DNA of 64,000 nt from positions 32,417-96,416 of the forward strand of contig JAKTTT010000074.1 in NCBI GenBank assembly GCA_030581615.1. Direction: 5' to 3'. The stretch's first letter is position 1. Each line of letters begins with the position of its first letter. Positions 9,866-19,974 of the stretch are shown here, piece by piece. This DNA is from Alloascoidea africana (taxonomy: Eukaryota > Ascomycota > Alloascoideomycetes > Alloascoideales > Alloascoideaceae). The notes under the pieces are model-generated. The model had not been told where the DNA came from. It worked only from the letters and a program-made list of their open reading frames with translations, and did not search any database. Position numbers and translations under genes: made by a program.

Positions 9866-11065
9866 CTAACTTGGGTTTGCAGCTAGGCTTCCACCGGTGT
9901 TCTTTTTCATCTCATGTTCTCGTAGGATGAGTCCCATACAGATAATTAGGTCCACAGGTGAAACATTTGCACCTTCCTCCGTACTTTTGTCCTCATATTC
10001 CCTAACTTCCTCTACAACCAAGTCATCCTCAATTAGAGCAGCTATTGATTCCGAGATTTTAAACTCTCCTACTTTTTTCGTTGCGGTCCTCACTAGGTTG
10101 TTGTTTTCGGTCGTGGAGTATGAGGCCAATGACGGCAATCTATATTGGCGTTCTAGCTGATTCGTTCGGTTAGACGCTTCGCTGCTAGATAAAGCAAATG
10201 ATTCATTATTTGTTCTTAATTCTAGCTCTGGGGGAGGGCGATTATTGAAAGGTCTATTAAATGATATAGCTGAGCTTTGTAAGAATGCATTGTTTGAATC
10301 AAGGAGCATTAACTTAAAGCTTCCTGATCCGAAAGTGGTAGATATGCCTGTTGTTCCATGCCATCTCATTTTACAGTTGTTGTAGATGGCATCGGTTATT
10401 CTCTTCTTGCCGCCGTTCACCATGTATACTTTGCCCATGGGCTTGCCTTTATTGTTGGTGAAGGTTAGCATGTACTTGATCATTTCATATTTCCCCAGAA
10501 TTTCTTGAGAAGCACGACAGAATTCGAATTTTTCGACCAGTCCATTTTTCTCAGGGTTCGGTTGCCATTTATATATAGACAAAAAATCATGTTTTTTGAA
10601 TGGATTTTTGCTTGTGATGCATTGAAATAGAGGATAATAAGAAGTGTTGTCAGGCTTTTGACCTTTTAGTACCGCCTGTGCCGCGACTTCTGATTCAAAG
10701 ACAAGAACCCCACTTTTGAACAGGCTCGTATAAATGTGATAGACGGTTCTGTCGGCGCTAAAAATCTCAGAACTTTGGTTGTCAAACGTGCTAGTGTTGA
10801 TTGTGGCGGCTTCAGTGGAAGACTCGCTGAGATGTGCAGAAGAAGGTTTGCTATCCCATATGTCACTGTGTTTGAGACAAATAGAACTTCGAACGTAAGC
10901 GAGATCATTATACTCTCTGATTGATTGGATCAACGAGTTTTCTATTGACACTTCGCTATTTTTGGTTCTTATTGTTGTTCTCCGGGCTGCCAATTCAGCT
11001 TTGGGCTGAGACGATGCACTTGTTTCAGCATCTTTAGGCTTTTTCAGCTTGAGAAACCTCTGCAT
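9866..11065 (-). CDS. Conserved-looking fungal protein of unknown function
   Basis: An intact 399-residue frame starting at the ATG at 11065. I do not recognise the family with confidence. The N-terminal ~110 residues are Ser-rich and probably disordered. Residues about 105-290 look like a folded beta-rich domain (VYHIYTSLFKSGVLVFESE, then GKPMGKVYMVNGGKKRI, then MRWHGTTGISTTFGSGSFK). This has a faint resemblance to tubby/LURP-like barrels, which I treat as a guess. The C-terminal ~100 residues are acidic and end in a short hydrophobic segment (VDLIICMGLILREHEMKK) of a kind seen at the end of some fungal proteins. No signal peptide or long membrane span is seen. It is divergent from the gene starting at 11591. 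The coding nature is supported by length and composition only. Confidence 0.75.
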   Translation of the reverse strand: MQRFLKLKKPKDAETSASSQPKAELAARRTTIRTKNSEVSIENSLIQSIREYNDLAYVRSSICLKHSDIWDSKPSSAHLSESSTEAATINTSTFDNQSSEIFSADRTVYHIYTSLFKSGVLVFESEVAAQAVLKGQKPDNTSYYPLFQCITSKNPFKKHDFLSIYKWQPNPEKNGLVEKFEFCRASQEILGKYEMIKYMLTFTNNKGKPMGKVYMVNGGKKRITDAIYNNCKMRWHGTTGISTTFGSGSFKLMLLDSNNAFLQSSAISFNRPFNNRPPPELELRTNNESFALSSSEASNRTNQLERQYRLPSLASYSTTENNNLVRTATKKVGEFKISESIAALIEDDLVVEEVREYEDKSTEEGANVSPVDLIICMGLILREHEMKKNTGGSLAANPS

Positions 11066-11590
11066 CGATTGTGTTGGCCTGTCTCACACTTGGTCTGTCG
11101 CGATCAGCAAAGTTTTCAGAAACCTTGAAATTTGACAGACAAAAATAAGAAATGAGGAATTCTACATCGATAAGGATATTGAGCTGCTTAAGGTTGGTAC
11201 CGTCCAGCGATTTTCGTAAAACAGCAAAAATAGCTGATCAGCTGGTCAGGCCATGGCTCTGATCACCCCCAGTGCCAAATACGATGGGCCGTGGTGGTCA
11301 ATTGGTGAATTTTGGGCCAGGGCGCGGGAGCGAGAGGGCCAGAAATACGCGTGCACGCAAATCTGCAGCGAAGTGCCAGAGCGCGTTCTGCGGCGCTACC
11401 GTGTTCCACTGTGGTATGGGGGAGCCCAGGTCAAAAACCTCTGTTTCGTCCCCTTCTCCTTTCTCTCTCCCTCCCCGTTTCACTTCGGCTTTTGAGTTAG
11501 TTAGTTTCTTTTTTATATTTCAGTTTCGTCTCGCAAGGGTCCCTGGAGGATTTGCAATCTTGTCGTTGTTTAGTGTCGTATCCACAGAAA
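11066..11590. promoter_or_regulatory. Bidirectional promoter region
   Basis: 525 bp between the divergent starts at 11065 and 11591. The part near 11280-11420 is noticeably GC-richer than the flanks and carries overlapping short open frames in several frames, as GC-rich spacers do. It is followed by a pyrimidine-rich tract (11440-11490) just upstream of the 11591 start. No specific factor site is claimed. Confidence 0.4.
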
Positions 11591-12631
11591 ATGGGCTCTG
11601 TCAAAGATCGAATTGCGCTGATTAACCAAAAGTATAGCGGCAGAAGCGTGTCTTCTGGCCCAAAGTTCGACCATAAAAGCGCCAGACAGCTCGAAGCCAA
11701 GAATTTTCCGAAAGATATATCCGAAAACCCCCAGACGGTGAAAAATGCGGCCGCCTATCGCTCACAGCTGTCCAACAAATCTGAGGTGAATAGTGGCAGT
11801 CCAAATCTAACCCAAAGACATTATATCAATGAAGAACGCCACGAACACTCCAAAGCGCACAAGTTCAGTACTCACAAATGGAGAAGGAAGCCACCTACTT
11901 TGGAAGAGGATGAGCCCCTTATTCTCCCCAAAGAAACGCCAAAGTCCACGAAAATGATGGCCAACCTTGAAAAGAGCCGGTCTGTCGATTCGCTGTCTTC
12001 AGCTAATAGCGATAGTAACCATCTAGGAGATTTGGATCTAAAGCTCGACACATCTCCACTATCCGATGTATCTTCATCACCCGAAGCCCGCTCTGGAGCG
12101 TGGTTCGGATCTCCAATTCTTGCTCCTAAAATACGGGGCCCAAATAATAATCTACAAGGAAAAGTTGTAACCTCAGAGCCGACAAAGATACCTCAAGTCC
12201 CTACAAATCTGTTCCAGTTGGATAAGTCGGCAAGCCTGGAAAATGGAAAAGCAAGACAGGGCTCTATCGACCTGACCAAGAAACGGGTGTTTACGACCAC
12301 GGTTGTTTCAAATTCGGAAGTACCGAAGGACAAATCAATAGAACTTGAGCAGGAAAGCAAGATTGACAAACTTCAGCGAGACTTTCACAAGACTGTAAAG
12401 ACTTGCGGTCAATTAAAGAGAGAGTTAAAGTTGGTGAAGAATCTACTACCACCAAATCCATGTACCCATAACCCTAGAGAACGTGAGAAACTGGAGACCA
12501 AAAAGGAAGACCTGGAGCAACAGTTAGATGCTGCAGAAATGGAAAAACACAAACTTGGCATGAAATTGTCACATGGAGTTCGAAAAGTAGGGACCAAAAG
12601 TGACAATTGGATTCGATCTGTGACAGCTTAA
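11591..12631 (+). CDS. Coiled-coil protein of unknown function
   Basis: A 346-residue protein starting at the ATG at 11591 (MGSVKDRIALINQKY); the frame stays open upstream but has no earlier ATG. The first ~240 residues are polar, Ser/Pro/Lys-rich and probably disordered. The last ~90 residues form a predicted coiled coil (from IELEQESKIDKLQRDF through REREKLETKKEDLEQQLD to the C terminus). A Cys/His-containing turn (NPCTHNP) sits in the middle of the coil. No signal peptide or membrane span is present. I do not recognise an orthologue; the architecture would suit a scaffold or cytoskeleton-associated protein, but that is only an impression. Confidence 0.75.
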   Translation: MGSVKDRIALINQKYSGRSVSSGPKFDHKSARQLEAKNFPKDISENPQTVKNAAAYRSQLSNKSEVNSGSPNLTQRHYINEERHEHSKAHKFSTHKWRRKPPTLEEDEPLILPKETPKSTKMMANLEKSRSVDSLSSANSDSNHLGDLDLKLDTSPLSDVSSSPEARSGAWFGSPILAPKIRGPNNNLQGKVVTSEPTKIPQVPTNLFQLDKSASLENGKARQGSIDLTKKRVFTTTVVSNSEVPKDKSIELEQESKIDKLQRDFHKTVKTCGQLKRELKLVKNLLPPNPCTHNPREREKLETKKEDLEQQLDAAEMEKHKLGMKLSHGVRKVGTKSDNWIRSVTA

Positions 12632-13586
12632 CAATCCTAAACCCAATGTTTTCAAATCAAGCTCGCCACCGTTTGATTGATCATTTATGTCTCTTTTATT
12701 TCATGTTGGATCTACACCGAGAAGTTTGTAAGCCTAATGCCCTCAAATTTGTGTGATCTCTCATTTTTTTTTGTGTTTGTGGCGATGTTTTCTTGGAGAA
12801 AAGCTACTTGCCTTTAGGAACTACTAAAGATATACTACAGAGTGTTCATTCAATGTGGCCACCTGCTGGAATTGAATCTTTGATGTCTGTATTATTACCA
12901 TTCTATTATGCTAATTGTCTTGTTGCTTTTATATATGTTAGTTTTAGGAGTATTGCCCGTTTTTACAGAGTATAATCTATTTGAATAAATTTCTAAAACA
13001 ATTGGTTATGGATCGCATTTTACTCAAACTTGAATATTGAGAATACGCCTCCAGAATCCCCTCATGAATTGTAGCGCTTACATGTAGAAGGACCAATTTT
13101 CCTCAGTAGAAAGATATTAGTACAAGACGGCACAGGGCAACACCTATTCCTAATTCTCTTAGAATCAACGATATACAGTTTCAATCTCAGTTTCCATTCA
13201 TCCAATGCCAACTACCTTTCCTTATTTCGTCCCTTCTCATGCACAACAATCTACCCAGAATATCCATTCACCACACACAAAACAGCTTTAGATAACCCAG
13301 GCGATATCAGACTTTTTGAAAGCCGAAAACGGAATGTGTCATAGTCACGTGAAGATACATTACATCCGGGTAACGACATAAGTTTTTTTCTTACCCATGC
13401 CTTACCAAATAAGTTCACCGCATTTCTAGATCTTTCCACAGGGAAAAAGCATAAGCGTTTGATTTGGTGTGATTTGCAATCGGTTTTCCGGGTTATTCAA
13501 CTATTCTAGGAAAACGGGGTTACTTTTCTTCAGATTTTGGACTCAGACCTTTTGGCTTCAGATTTTGAGAGAATTGTTTTCAAGTC
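12632..13586. promoter_or_regulatory. Intergenic and MDJ1 promoter
   Basis: 955 bp. It contains a poly-T stretch after the upstream gene and one CACGTG (13346-13351) about 235 bp before the MDJ1 ATG. Short open frames have no family features. Confidence 0.4.
13346..13351. promoter_or_regulatory. CACGTG E-box upstream of MDJ1
   Basis: Palindromic CACGTG about 235 bp upstream of the MDJ1 start. In yeasts this is the core site for the bHLH factors Cbf1 and Pho4; which factor acts here is unknown. Confidence 0.4.
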
Positions 13587-15227
13587 ATGTTGTGTTCAAT
13601 CTCTTCCTCGTTCAGGGCTCGTTCCGTGACTCGAGGACTTGGAACGATTAAAAAGCAGACGGCTATCACCGGCATGTTGGGTCCTCAACGTCGGATCTTA
13701 TTGAATGGAGGTGCCGTTGGACTGACGTTCTTGGTATGTGTGTGAAAGATTGAGCTGGCGCTTGGTGCTGGCGCTTTGAAAGACAGAATGTACAGAATAT
13801 TAATACCTTGACTTTTATAGAACTCATTTCACACTTCATCCGTAGCTAAAGCTATGGCAGATCCGTACCAAGAATTAGGAGTTGATAGATCAGCATCAGC
13901 AGCCGATATCAAAAGTGCCTACCGAAAGTTGGCGAAGAAATACCATCCAGATGTGAATAAATCCGATGGAGCGGAAAAGAAGTTTCACGGCATCCAATCA
14001 GCCTACGAAATATTGTCAGATACGGAAAAGAAGAAACAATACGACCAATTTGGATCAGCAGCTTTTGATGGAGGCGCCGGAGGATTCGGTGGAGCCAGTG
14101 GCGGCCCTGGAGGTGCTTATGGTGCCGGTAACCCGTTCTCAGGATTTGGAGGATTCCAAGGCGGATTCCAAGAAAACGTTCACTTTGATCTCAACGACTT
14201 GTTCGAGAGCGCTTTCGGTATGAAAGGAGGAAGCCGAGGCAGTTCTAGAAGTGGCAGGTCATATGTAACCGAATATGTTGGCGAGAACATTGAAGTTCTG
14301 AAGACGATATCACTAAAGGAGGCTGTCTTTGGTAAAATGGAGAAGGTTTCTTACTCGGCTTTGGACAAGTGTGGTACTTGTAGTGGATCTGGTTTAAAGA
14401 AAGGCAAGAAGAAAACAACATGTCCTTCGTGTCAAGGAACTGGTTCTACTGTTCACTACATGCAAGGTGGCTTTCAAATGGCATCAACTTGTAACACATG
14501 TGAAGGAACTGGAGTTGTAATCAAGTCTAGCGATGCCTGTGGCACTTGTCATGGACAGGGCACGACTCATGTTCACAAAACAACAGAGATCAACATCCCC
14601 TGTGGTGTGAGTAATGGAACGAGATTAAGGGTCAGCAATGAAGGAGATATGCCCAACATAACGTCTGGGCCTTCAGTGAGGTTACGCAAGGGTGATTTAT
14701 ATGTGAAGATCAAGGTTGAGCCTGATGCAAATTTCACTCCCAGGGGTTTGGATCTTATTTACAAAGCTCCAGTTACAATGATGACAGCTGCGTTGGGAGG
14801 CATTATTGAGGTTCCAACAATTGACGGACAAAAACTGAGATTGAATGTTAAATCGGGAACCCAGACTGGCGCCACAATAAGTGTTCCCGAAAAGGGAATG
14901 CCAAAACTGAACAACTTGAACAGAAGAGGTGACATGAAGATTGAATTCACCGTAGAGACTCCAAAACCACAAGACGCTACCCAGACAGCATTGCTTGAAG
15001 CACTAGCTGATGCTTTCAACGATACTACGGCAAAGAGAATTGACCCCTCGTGGAAAGCGCCATCTTCGACTTCTTCTGAGGGAGAGAGTGCAAAGGAGGC
15101 CGATGGCAATGCCTCAAACTGTGATGCCAATTCCAAGCTGGGAAGGATAGAAAAGTTTTTAACCGACTCGTTCAAGAGAATAATGCACCAAGAAGGAGAC
15201 AAGAAGGATCCTAAACCTAAACCTTGA
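13587..15227 (+). CDS. MDJ1: Mitochondrial DnaJ co-chaperone Mdj1, two exons
   Basis: Mdj1 is the J-protein partner of matrix Hsp70 (Ssc1) in folding and mtDNA maintenance. I reconstruct exon 1 as 13587-13733 and exon 2 as 13821-15227 (donor GTATGT, acceptor TATAG, 87-nt phase-0 intron), giving 517 residues against 511 in yeast. Exon 1 encodes a basic, Ser/Arg-rich mitochondrial presequence. Exon 2 opens [16 protein letters not shown], closely matching the family's SFHTSA...DPY entry to the J domain. The J domain has the HPD motif in [10 protein letters not shown] Gly/Phe-rich linker follows, then a four-repeat CxxCxGxG zinc region ([32 protein letters not shown]), then the C-terminal substrate-binding domains. 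Taking the ATG at 13854 alone would wrongly give a cytosolic protein. Confidence 0.95.
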
Positions 15228-15577
15228 AAATGATGATTTAGAAGAGTTGGGGCAATTAGAGGAGTAGACCAAGCAGGCGTTACTATTATTATTGTTATCA
15301 TGATGAACATTTTGGGGGGAGCGTGAATGAAAAATCGTTGTTTTTTCTGTAAATATATATCTTTGCGTTCAGCCCTGGTGGAGGAAAGAGAAAGAAGCAT
15401 TTTTGAGCATTAGGTGTATATAGCGATTAGGGACATGATCACATTTGTTTTGTTTGCGGGATCTGGCTGGTTCAACAGGCTGAAGCTACTGTTTACGGCC
15501 TCTTTGAATGCAAAGATATAGAAATAAGAAACATGTGTTAGCGCTTCGAAGTTTGTGCACAGCGATTTCCAAAACTC
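15228..15577. other. Intergenic, MDJ1 3' flank
   Basis: 350 bp between the MDJ1 stop and the right end of Tc1-like element A. Nothing else recognised. Confidence 0.4.
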
Positions 15578-16650
15578 CATAATTTATTTGAAATTTTTGA
15601 GCAACCGCCGCCAGTCCATCTTTCTAGCTACACATTTAGTTTTAGTTTGAAAAGTTTGATGAGTGTAGTTTTCGAGCGTAACTGGAATCATTAAGCTCCA
15701 GATGTTGTGTGCAAATTGAGAGGAAATAGTATTTTGGGGGGACTGGACTCAGTGTTTCTGTCGGTCAAAAGACACAATATGAAATGTTATATTTTTATCG
15801 TTCTCGGTGCTTTCTATATCTCTCGTTTGCTTCAATCCTTTTTGACATAGCGTTTAAAGCACTATCACAAATAGACCCTGAGATGCTTGTCTGAATTTTT
15901 TCAATTCTTCTTTTCAACTTTGGTGCAGGTTTTGAATATGCTCTGAGCTCCATTCTCAAATAGTGTCAAAGATAATCAAATAGATTTAGATCTGGAAATT
16001 GAGCAGCCATGCTAAACCCTTGACATGATCCGTCTCAATCCATTTTTAAGCATTGGTGGTTGTGTGCTTTTGATTGTTAACTAACCGGAACACTGTATTT
16101 TCTACTTGCTTTCAATTTCTCATCGATAAACCTAAAAGCTTTTGCTCTTAAATTGCGACGTAAGTATCTTTTATGGCCAAATTACTTGTTTCCAGCCGTA
16201 GAGAATCCAGTTTTTGTACGATTGTGCAAAAGCTAATCTAACTTTATGATGCCTCGGTGTCAATGCAAGTTTTTTTACCTTTAGAACCTGGCGCTTAAAG
16301 GTTCTTCTGACTTATTCCATAAAAACGTGTTTATTAATCATATTTATGCAAAAGCTTCGGCGTTGTCCACCTTTTGAAACGCGATAAGTCGTATTGTGGG
16401 CAGCAGTTCGCTTGAGGAAAGTCTTGGGGTCACCACCACCACTTCGATTTCTAAAACTCCAGAGGTGACTCTCCCTTAGTTTAGACATAGTCTGTTGGGG
16501 TACATCTGGTTCTGAGCCCTTTTTCTTATAGTCTGCATTCTTAAGACTATAATATGGCTTCATTCTATATCAATGTGAGAATTGATCTTGTGACAGTCAT
16601 TACAATTGAACATAGTTGTTTTGCTAACTTATTAGTACTTAACATTTAGT
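15578..16650 (-). mobile_element. Decayed Tc1/mariner-like element A (one end missing)
   Basis: On the minus strand this reads as a broken Tc1-type transposase. A HTH-like block is followed by KLRESHLWSFRNRSGGGDPK (16460-16520), then the block VRLAFAQSYKNWILYGWKQV, and then a degenerate AAQFPDLN, the equivalent of the Tc1 QSPDLNP motif (near 15990-16020). The end is SALNAMSKRIEANERYRKHR. Many stops and shifts separate the blocks, so it is a pseudogene. The terminal repeat at 15578-15770 matches both ends of element B, but I find no matching terminal repeat on the 16650 side. That end therefore appears lost into the upstream region of the F-box gene. Exact borders are approximate (tens of bases). 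Confidence 0.75.
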
Positions 16651-16671
16651 GTATTTTAACATCTTGTCAAA

Positions 16672-16677
16672 CACGTG
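16672..16677. promoter_or_regulatory. CACGTG upstream of F-box gene
   Basis: CACGTG about 175 bp before the F-box ATG, just outside the recognisable part of Tc1-like element A. The binding factor is unknown. Confidence 0.3.
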
Positions 16678-16777
16678 AAAAGCGTCGCCAGAGAGAGAGC
16701 AATGACTCGAAGTGTTGGCCTGTCTATGGGTCGGCCAAGGAAGAGAATAAATAGAGCAGTGGGAAGCTTTCAGCAAG

Positions 16778-16798
16778 ATGCAGCAGTTTGAAACCTAG
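16778..16798 (+). promoter_or_regulatory. Short upstream ORF before F-box gene
   Basis: ATG followed by five codons and TAG (MQQFET), ending 52 bp before the main ATG at 16851. If it lies in the mRNA leader it could lower F-box translation. The transcription start is not known. Confidence 0.35.
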
Positions 16799-16850
16799 AC
16801 TTAACCAAGCAGGACAAGTGGGGCTAACACAGCTTATACACCATTGTTCA

Positions 16851-18353
16851 ATGTTTCCAGGTAAAAACTATCCCAAATCACAAGTGACAGATATCAATGA
16901 TTTCCCTGATGAAATACTGACACAGGTCTTTGGTTTTCTGGATCCCGACTTGCTCCACCAAGCGGGTTGCGTTTGCAGAAAGTGGAAAAGAATTGTTCAC
17001 AACGAGGCTATTTGGGAAGATATTTTTGTTCATGAGTTTGGCACCAGGTCTTTCTCAAGCATCTCGAAAAGTAAAAGCTGGCGAGAGGAATACCGCTACA
17101 GAAAGTTTTGTCTTCGAAAGTGGAGTGAAGGGAAGCTCACTTCAAACACAATTATCGATAGTGATGGAACTATTCACAGCTTCGAAGCTGACTTTAAAAA
17201 TAATCGTTATTTGGTCTTTTCAAGAGTTACTGGTACGCTTGACATTTTCGACCTACATAAGGAAAAGATTTCGGTAAGGGTGCAATTTGAACCTTGCCAT
17301 TACGCTACCCTTGTTGTCTCTTCGCCTGACGCCCTTGCACTTATACATGAAGATGGCACAATTAAGACGGTGTTGTTCTCTCAAGACAAATGCACAAGTT
17401 ATCATTGTAGTACCCTTTCACTACCCTCAGGGAACAGGGTTTCGAATCTATGCCTCAACAAGCAAGATATCCACAACAACGAAACTTCGCTTTATACTGC
17501 AGACAGGAGCGGTAAGATACAAGCTTGGGATATCAAACACAGCAAAATGCTTGCGGAATGGCAAGTTAGTCCAGACCTCAATGGTATCCACGACATTTTT
17601 GCAGACTTTAAGGGCACTATCGTGGTGAGAGGTTGGTCAGGAAATGTGTATTACAAAGCTCCGTATAGTGACGACTTCATATTAACAATTTCTGGATGTT
17701 TGGAAGATATTTACGGGATATATCCTTCCATTATCTTGACGGTCGACTTTGCTGCAGGATATTGTGTAATAGGGAGGCGCAATGAGATTATTCGGTATGA
17801 TATGAACCAAAGCCAAGAAGGGGTTCCCAAATGGCCTTCACAGACTCTAAAGCTTGACGTCGCGCTTGGTACGGAAAATGAGAAGCGCATTTTCCATAGT
17901 TCGATTGATGAGACATCACTTCTGACATACGATAAATCACTTGTTGGTGGAGGAGCCTGTTTGGCAACTGTGGAGGTTCATACTGGTGAATTTGTCATAT
18001 TTGATATCCGTCAGCACTCCGATGACGAGTGGCTGAAGCCGACAGCCATCATCCGAAATCCTACAGACCTCTCGGATGGGGTACGCTGGGAATTATCCAC
18101 CTTTGCAAACAACTCTCTGATTGTCTTGGTAGGTCTTTATATTGGAGGGAATGGTGAGAGCATGGTAGCGTATGATGCCCTCACTGGTTCAAAACTTCTT
18201 TTGCTTTGGAGTGAAATTCCCAAAAATGGTGCTCCATCTTCGGTAAATTGGCCCTGTCAGATCAGACTGGACAGCAATCCTGAGTCGTGTGCTGGAGCAG
18301 TTGTTCTGGGTGATCATACTCCAAAATACTTTAGCATGGACCCTGTACTGTGA
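16851..18353 (+). CDS. F-box protein with a probable beta-propeller body
   Basis: F-box proteins recruit substrates to SCF ubiquitin ligases through Skp1. The 500-residue product starts at the ATG at 16851 (MFPGKNYPKSQ). The F-box covers about residues 15-60: INDFPDEILTQVFGFLDPDLL followed by CVCRKWKRIVHNEAIWEDIF, with the family Leu-Pro-like opening and the C-x-W pattern. After a basic linker, the remaining ~400 residues are beta-rich with weak WD-like strands (for example SLYTADRSGKIQAWDIKHSK), so a divergent propeller is likely. I cannot assign a specific yeast orthologue. The frame is intact although the gene is enclosed by two decayed Tc1-like elements. The terminal repeat of element B begins only about 18 bp after the stop codon, so the 3' UTR must use element sequence. 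Confidence 0.85.
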   Translation: MFPGKNYPKSQVTDINDFPDEILTQVFGFLDPDLLHQAGCVCRKWKRIVHNEAIWEDIFVHEFGTRSFSSISKSKSWREEYRYRKFCLRKWSEGKLTSNTIIDSDGTIHSFEADFKNNRYLVFSRVTGTLDIFDLHKEKISVRVQFEPCHYATLVVSSPDALALIHEDGTIKTVLFSQDKCTSYHCSTLSLPSGNRVSNLCLNKQDIHNNETSLYTADRSGKIQAWDIKHSKMLAEWQVSPDLNGIHDIFADFKGTIVVRGWSGNVYYKAPYSDDFILTISGCLEDIYGIYPSIILTVDFAAGYCVIGRRNEIIRYDMNQSQEGVPKWPSQTLKLDVALGTENEKRIFHSSIDETSLLTYDKSLVGGGACLATVEVHTGEFVIFDIRQHSDDEWLKPTAIIRNPTDLSDGVRWELSTFANNSLIVLVGLYIGGNGESMVAYDALTGSKLLLLWSEIPKNGAPSSVNWPCQIRLDSNPESCAGAVVLGDHTPKYFSMDPVL

Positions 18354-18370
18354 CTTCCATAACTGAGTCT

Positions 18371-19845
18371 ATAAAGTATTTGAAATTTTGAACAACTGCT
18401 ACCAGTCCATCTTTCTAGTTACCCATTTACTTTTCGTTAGTTTAAAAAACTTGAGGAGTTCTGTTTAGAACTTGGCTGGAAGCATTAAGCTCCAAATATT
18501 GTGTACGGATTGAGAGAGGTTTTTTAAGCCTGATTCAGTGTGGCTGTCGGGTATAATACGTTGAATCCGCTGCTATTTTTTCAGCAAATGATATTCTCTA
18601 GTATTTCTCAGATCATTTACTCATATAGGCATAAGTATTAATACGAAATTGTTATTTTTACTTGAAAGGGTAGTCACAAGACCAATTCTCACACTGTAAA
18701 GAATTAAACCAGACTGTAAGAAAAGAGTTATCAAAAACAGGTGTACCCAAATAGACTATGTCTAAACTAAGGGAAAGTCACTTTTTAAGATTTAACAACC
18801 GAAGGGGTGGAGACTCCCAAGACTTTCCTCGAGGGAGCTGCAACTCATGATGAGACTTTACATCTCAAAAGGTAGACAACGCTAAAAAAATTCAAAATTT
18901 TTGCACCAATATGATAAATAAACACTTCTCTATGGAATCAGTCGGAAGAGAGTTTAAGCGCCATAGCGTTAAGCCCAGTAAAAAGCTACAAAAGCAGCGT
19001 TGGCACCGAGGCCTCATAGAGCTAGATTAGTCTTTGCGCGATGATACAAAAGCTGGACTCTCGACAGCTGGAAAGATGTTATTTGGTAAAAAAAGACCCA
19101 AATCAATCGATTATGGTTAAAAGTGACAGCAATTTTGGAAGAGGCAGCTGACTGAAAAACTGGTCAACAAAACTGGAACAGGTAGCAGCTTTTTGGATTG
19201 ACACAGACCACTATGCTGATGGGCTTCATTACAAGAATAAAGACAATACGGCAGCTGATACTTAAGTCAAAAATTTAGAGCGAAATTCTCGGTTGATTGC
19301 TGAGAAAAATGAAAGCAAGTAGAAAATGTAGCGTTCCAGTTAACAATCCAAAGCTCGCAACCGCCAATGCTAAGAAACGGCTTGAGACGCATCACATCGA
19401 GGCTTCAGTATGACCACTTAGTCTACAGATATTTAAAACCATTTGGGAGTCTTTGGCGGTATTTGTTTATGGAGCTCAGAGCATATTCAAAATCTGAGCC
19501 AACCTTGAAAGAAGAATTGAACAAGTTTTGACAAACATTTCAGTGTCTATTTGTGATAGTGCTTTAAACGCTATGTCAAAAAGGATTGAAGCAAACGAGA
19601 GATATAGAAAGCACCGAGAACGATAAAAATATAACATTTCATATTGTGTCTTTTGACCGACAGAAACACTGAGTCCAGTCCCCCCAAAATACTATTTCCT
19701 CTCAATTTGCACACAACACCTGGAGCTTAATGATTCCAGTTACGCTCAAAAACCACACTCATCAAACTTTTTTTAGCTAAAACTAAATGTGTAACTAGAA
19801 GGATGGACTTGTGGTGGTTCTTCAATTTTCTTTTGAAAATTATGG
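18371..19845 (+). mobile_element. Decayed Tc1/mariner-like element B with both terminal repeats
   Basis: About 1.47 kb. The left end (18371-18550) and the right end (about 19660-19845) are inverted copies sharing an AGTCCATC...CTAGTTAC core and a ~200-bp diverged terminal repeat. Internally, + strand blocks match element A: ACTATGTCTAAACTAAGGGA (18757), AATATGATAAATAAACAC (18907) and the C-terminal block encoding ALNAMSKRIEANERYRK (19559-19620). The coding sequence is full of stops and cannot make transposase. Element B lies in inverted orientation to element A, and the two bracket the F-box gene. Borders are approximate because no clean TA duplication was identified. Confidence 0.75.
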
Positions 19846-19974
19846 ATTCAGTTTTGCAAATCACTGCATAATAATTGAATTGTATTAAGTTTTATCATAT
19901 CAATATAGGGATGCCTAAAGATTACAATCATAAAAAAAGTATGCTTCACAAAGTTTTGGAGAGGTGTAAATCTA

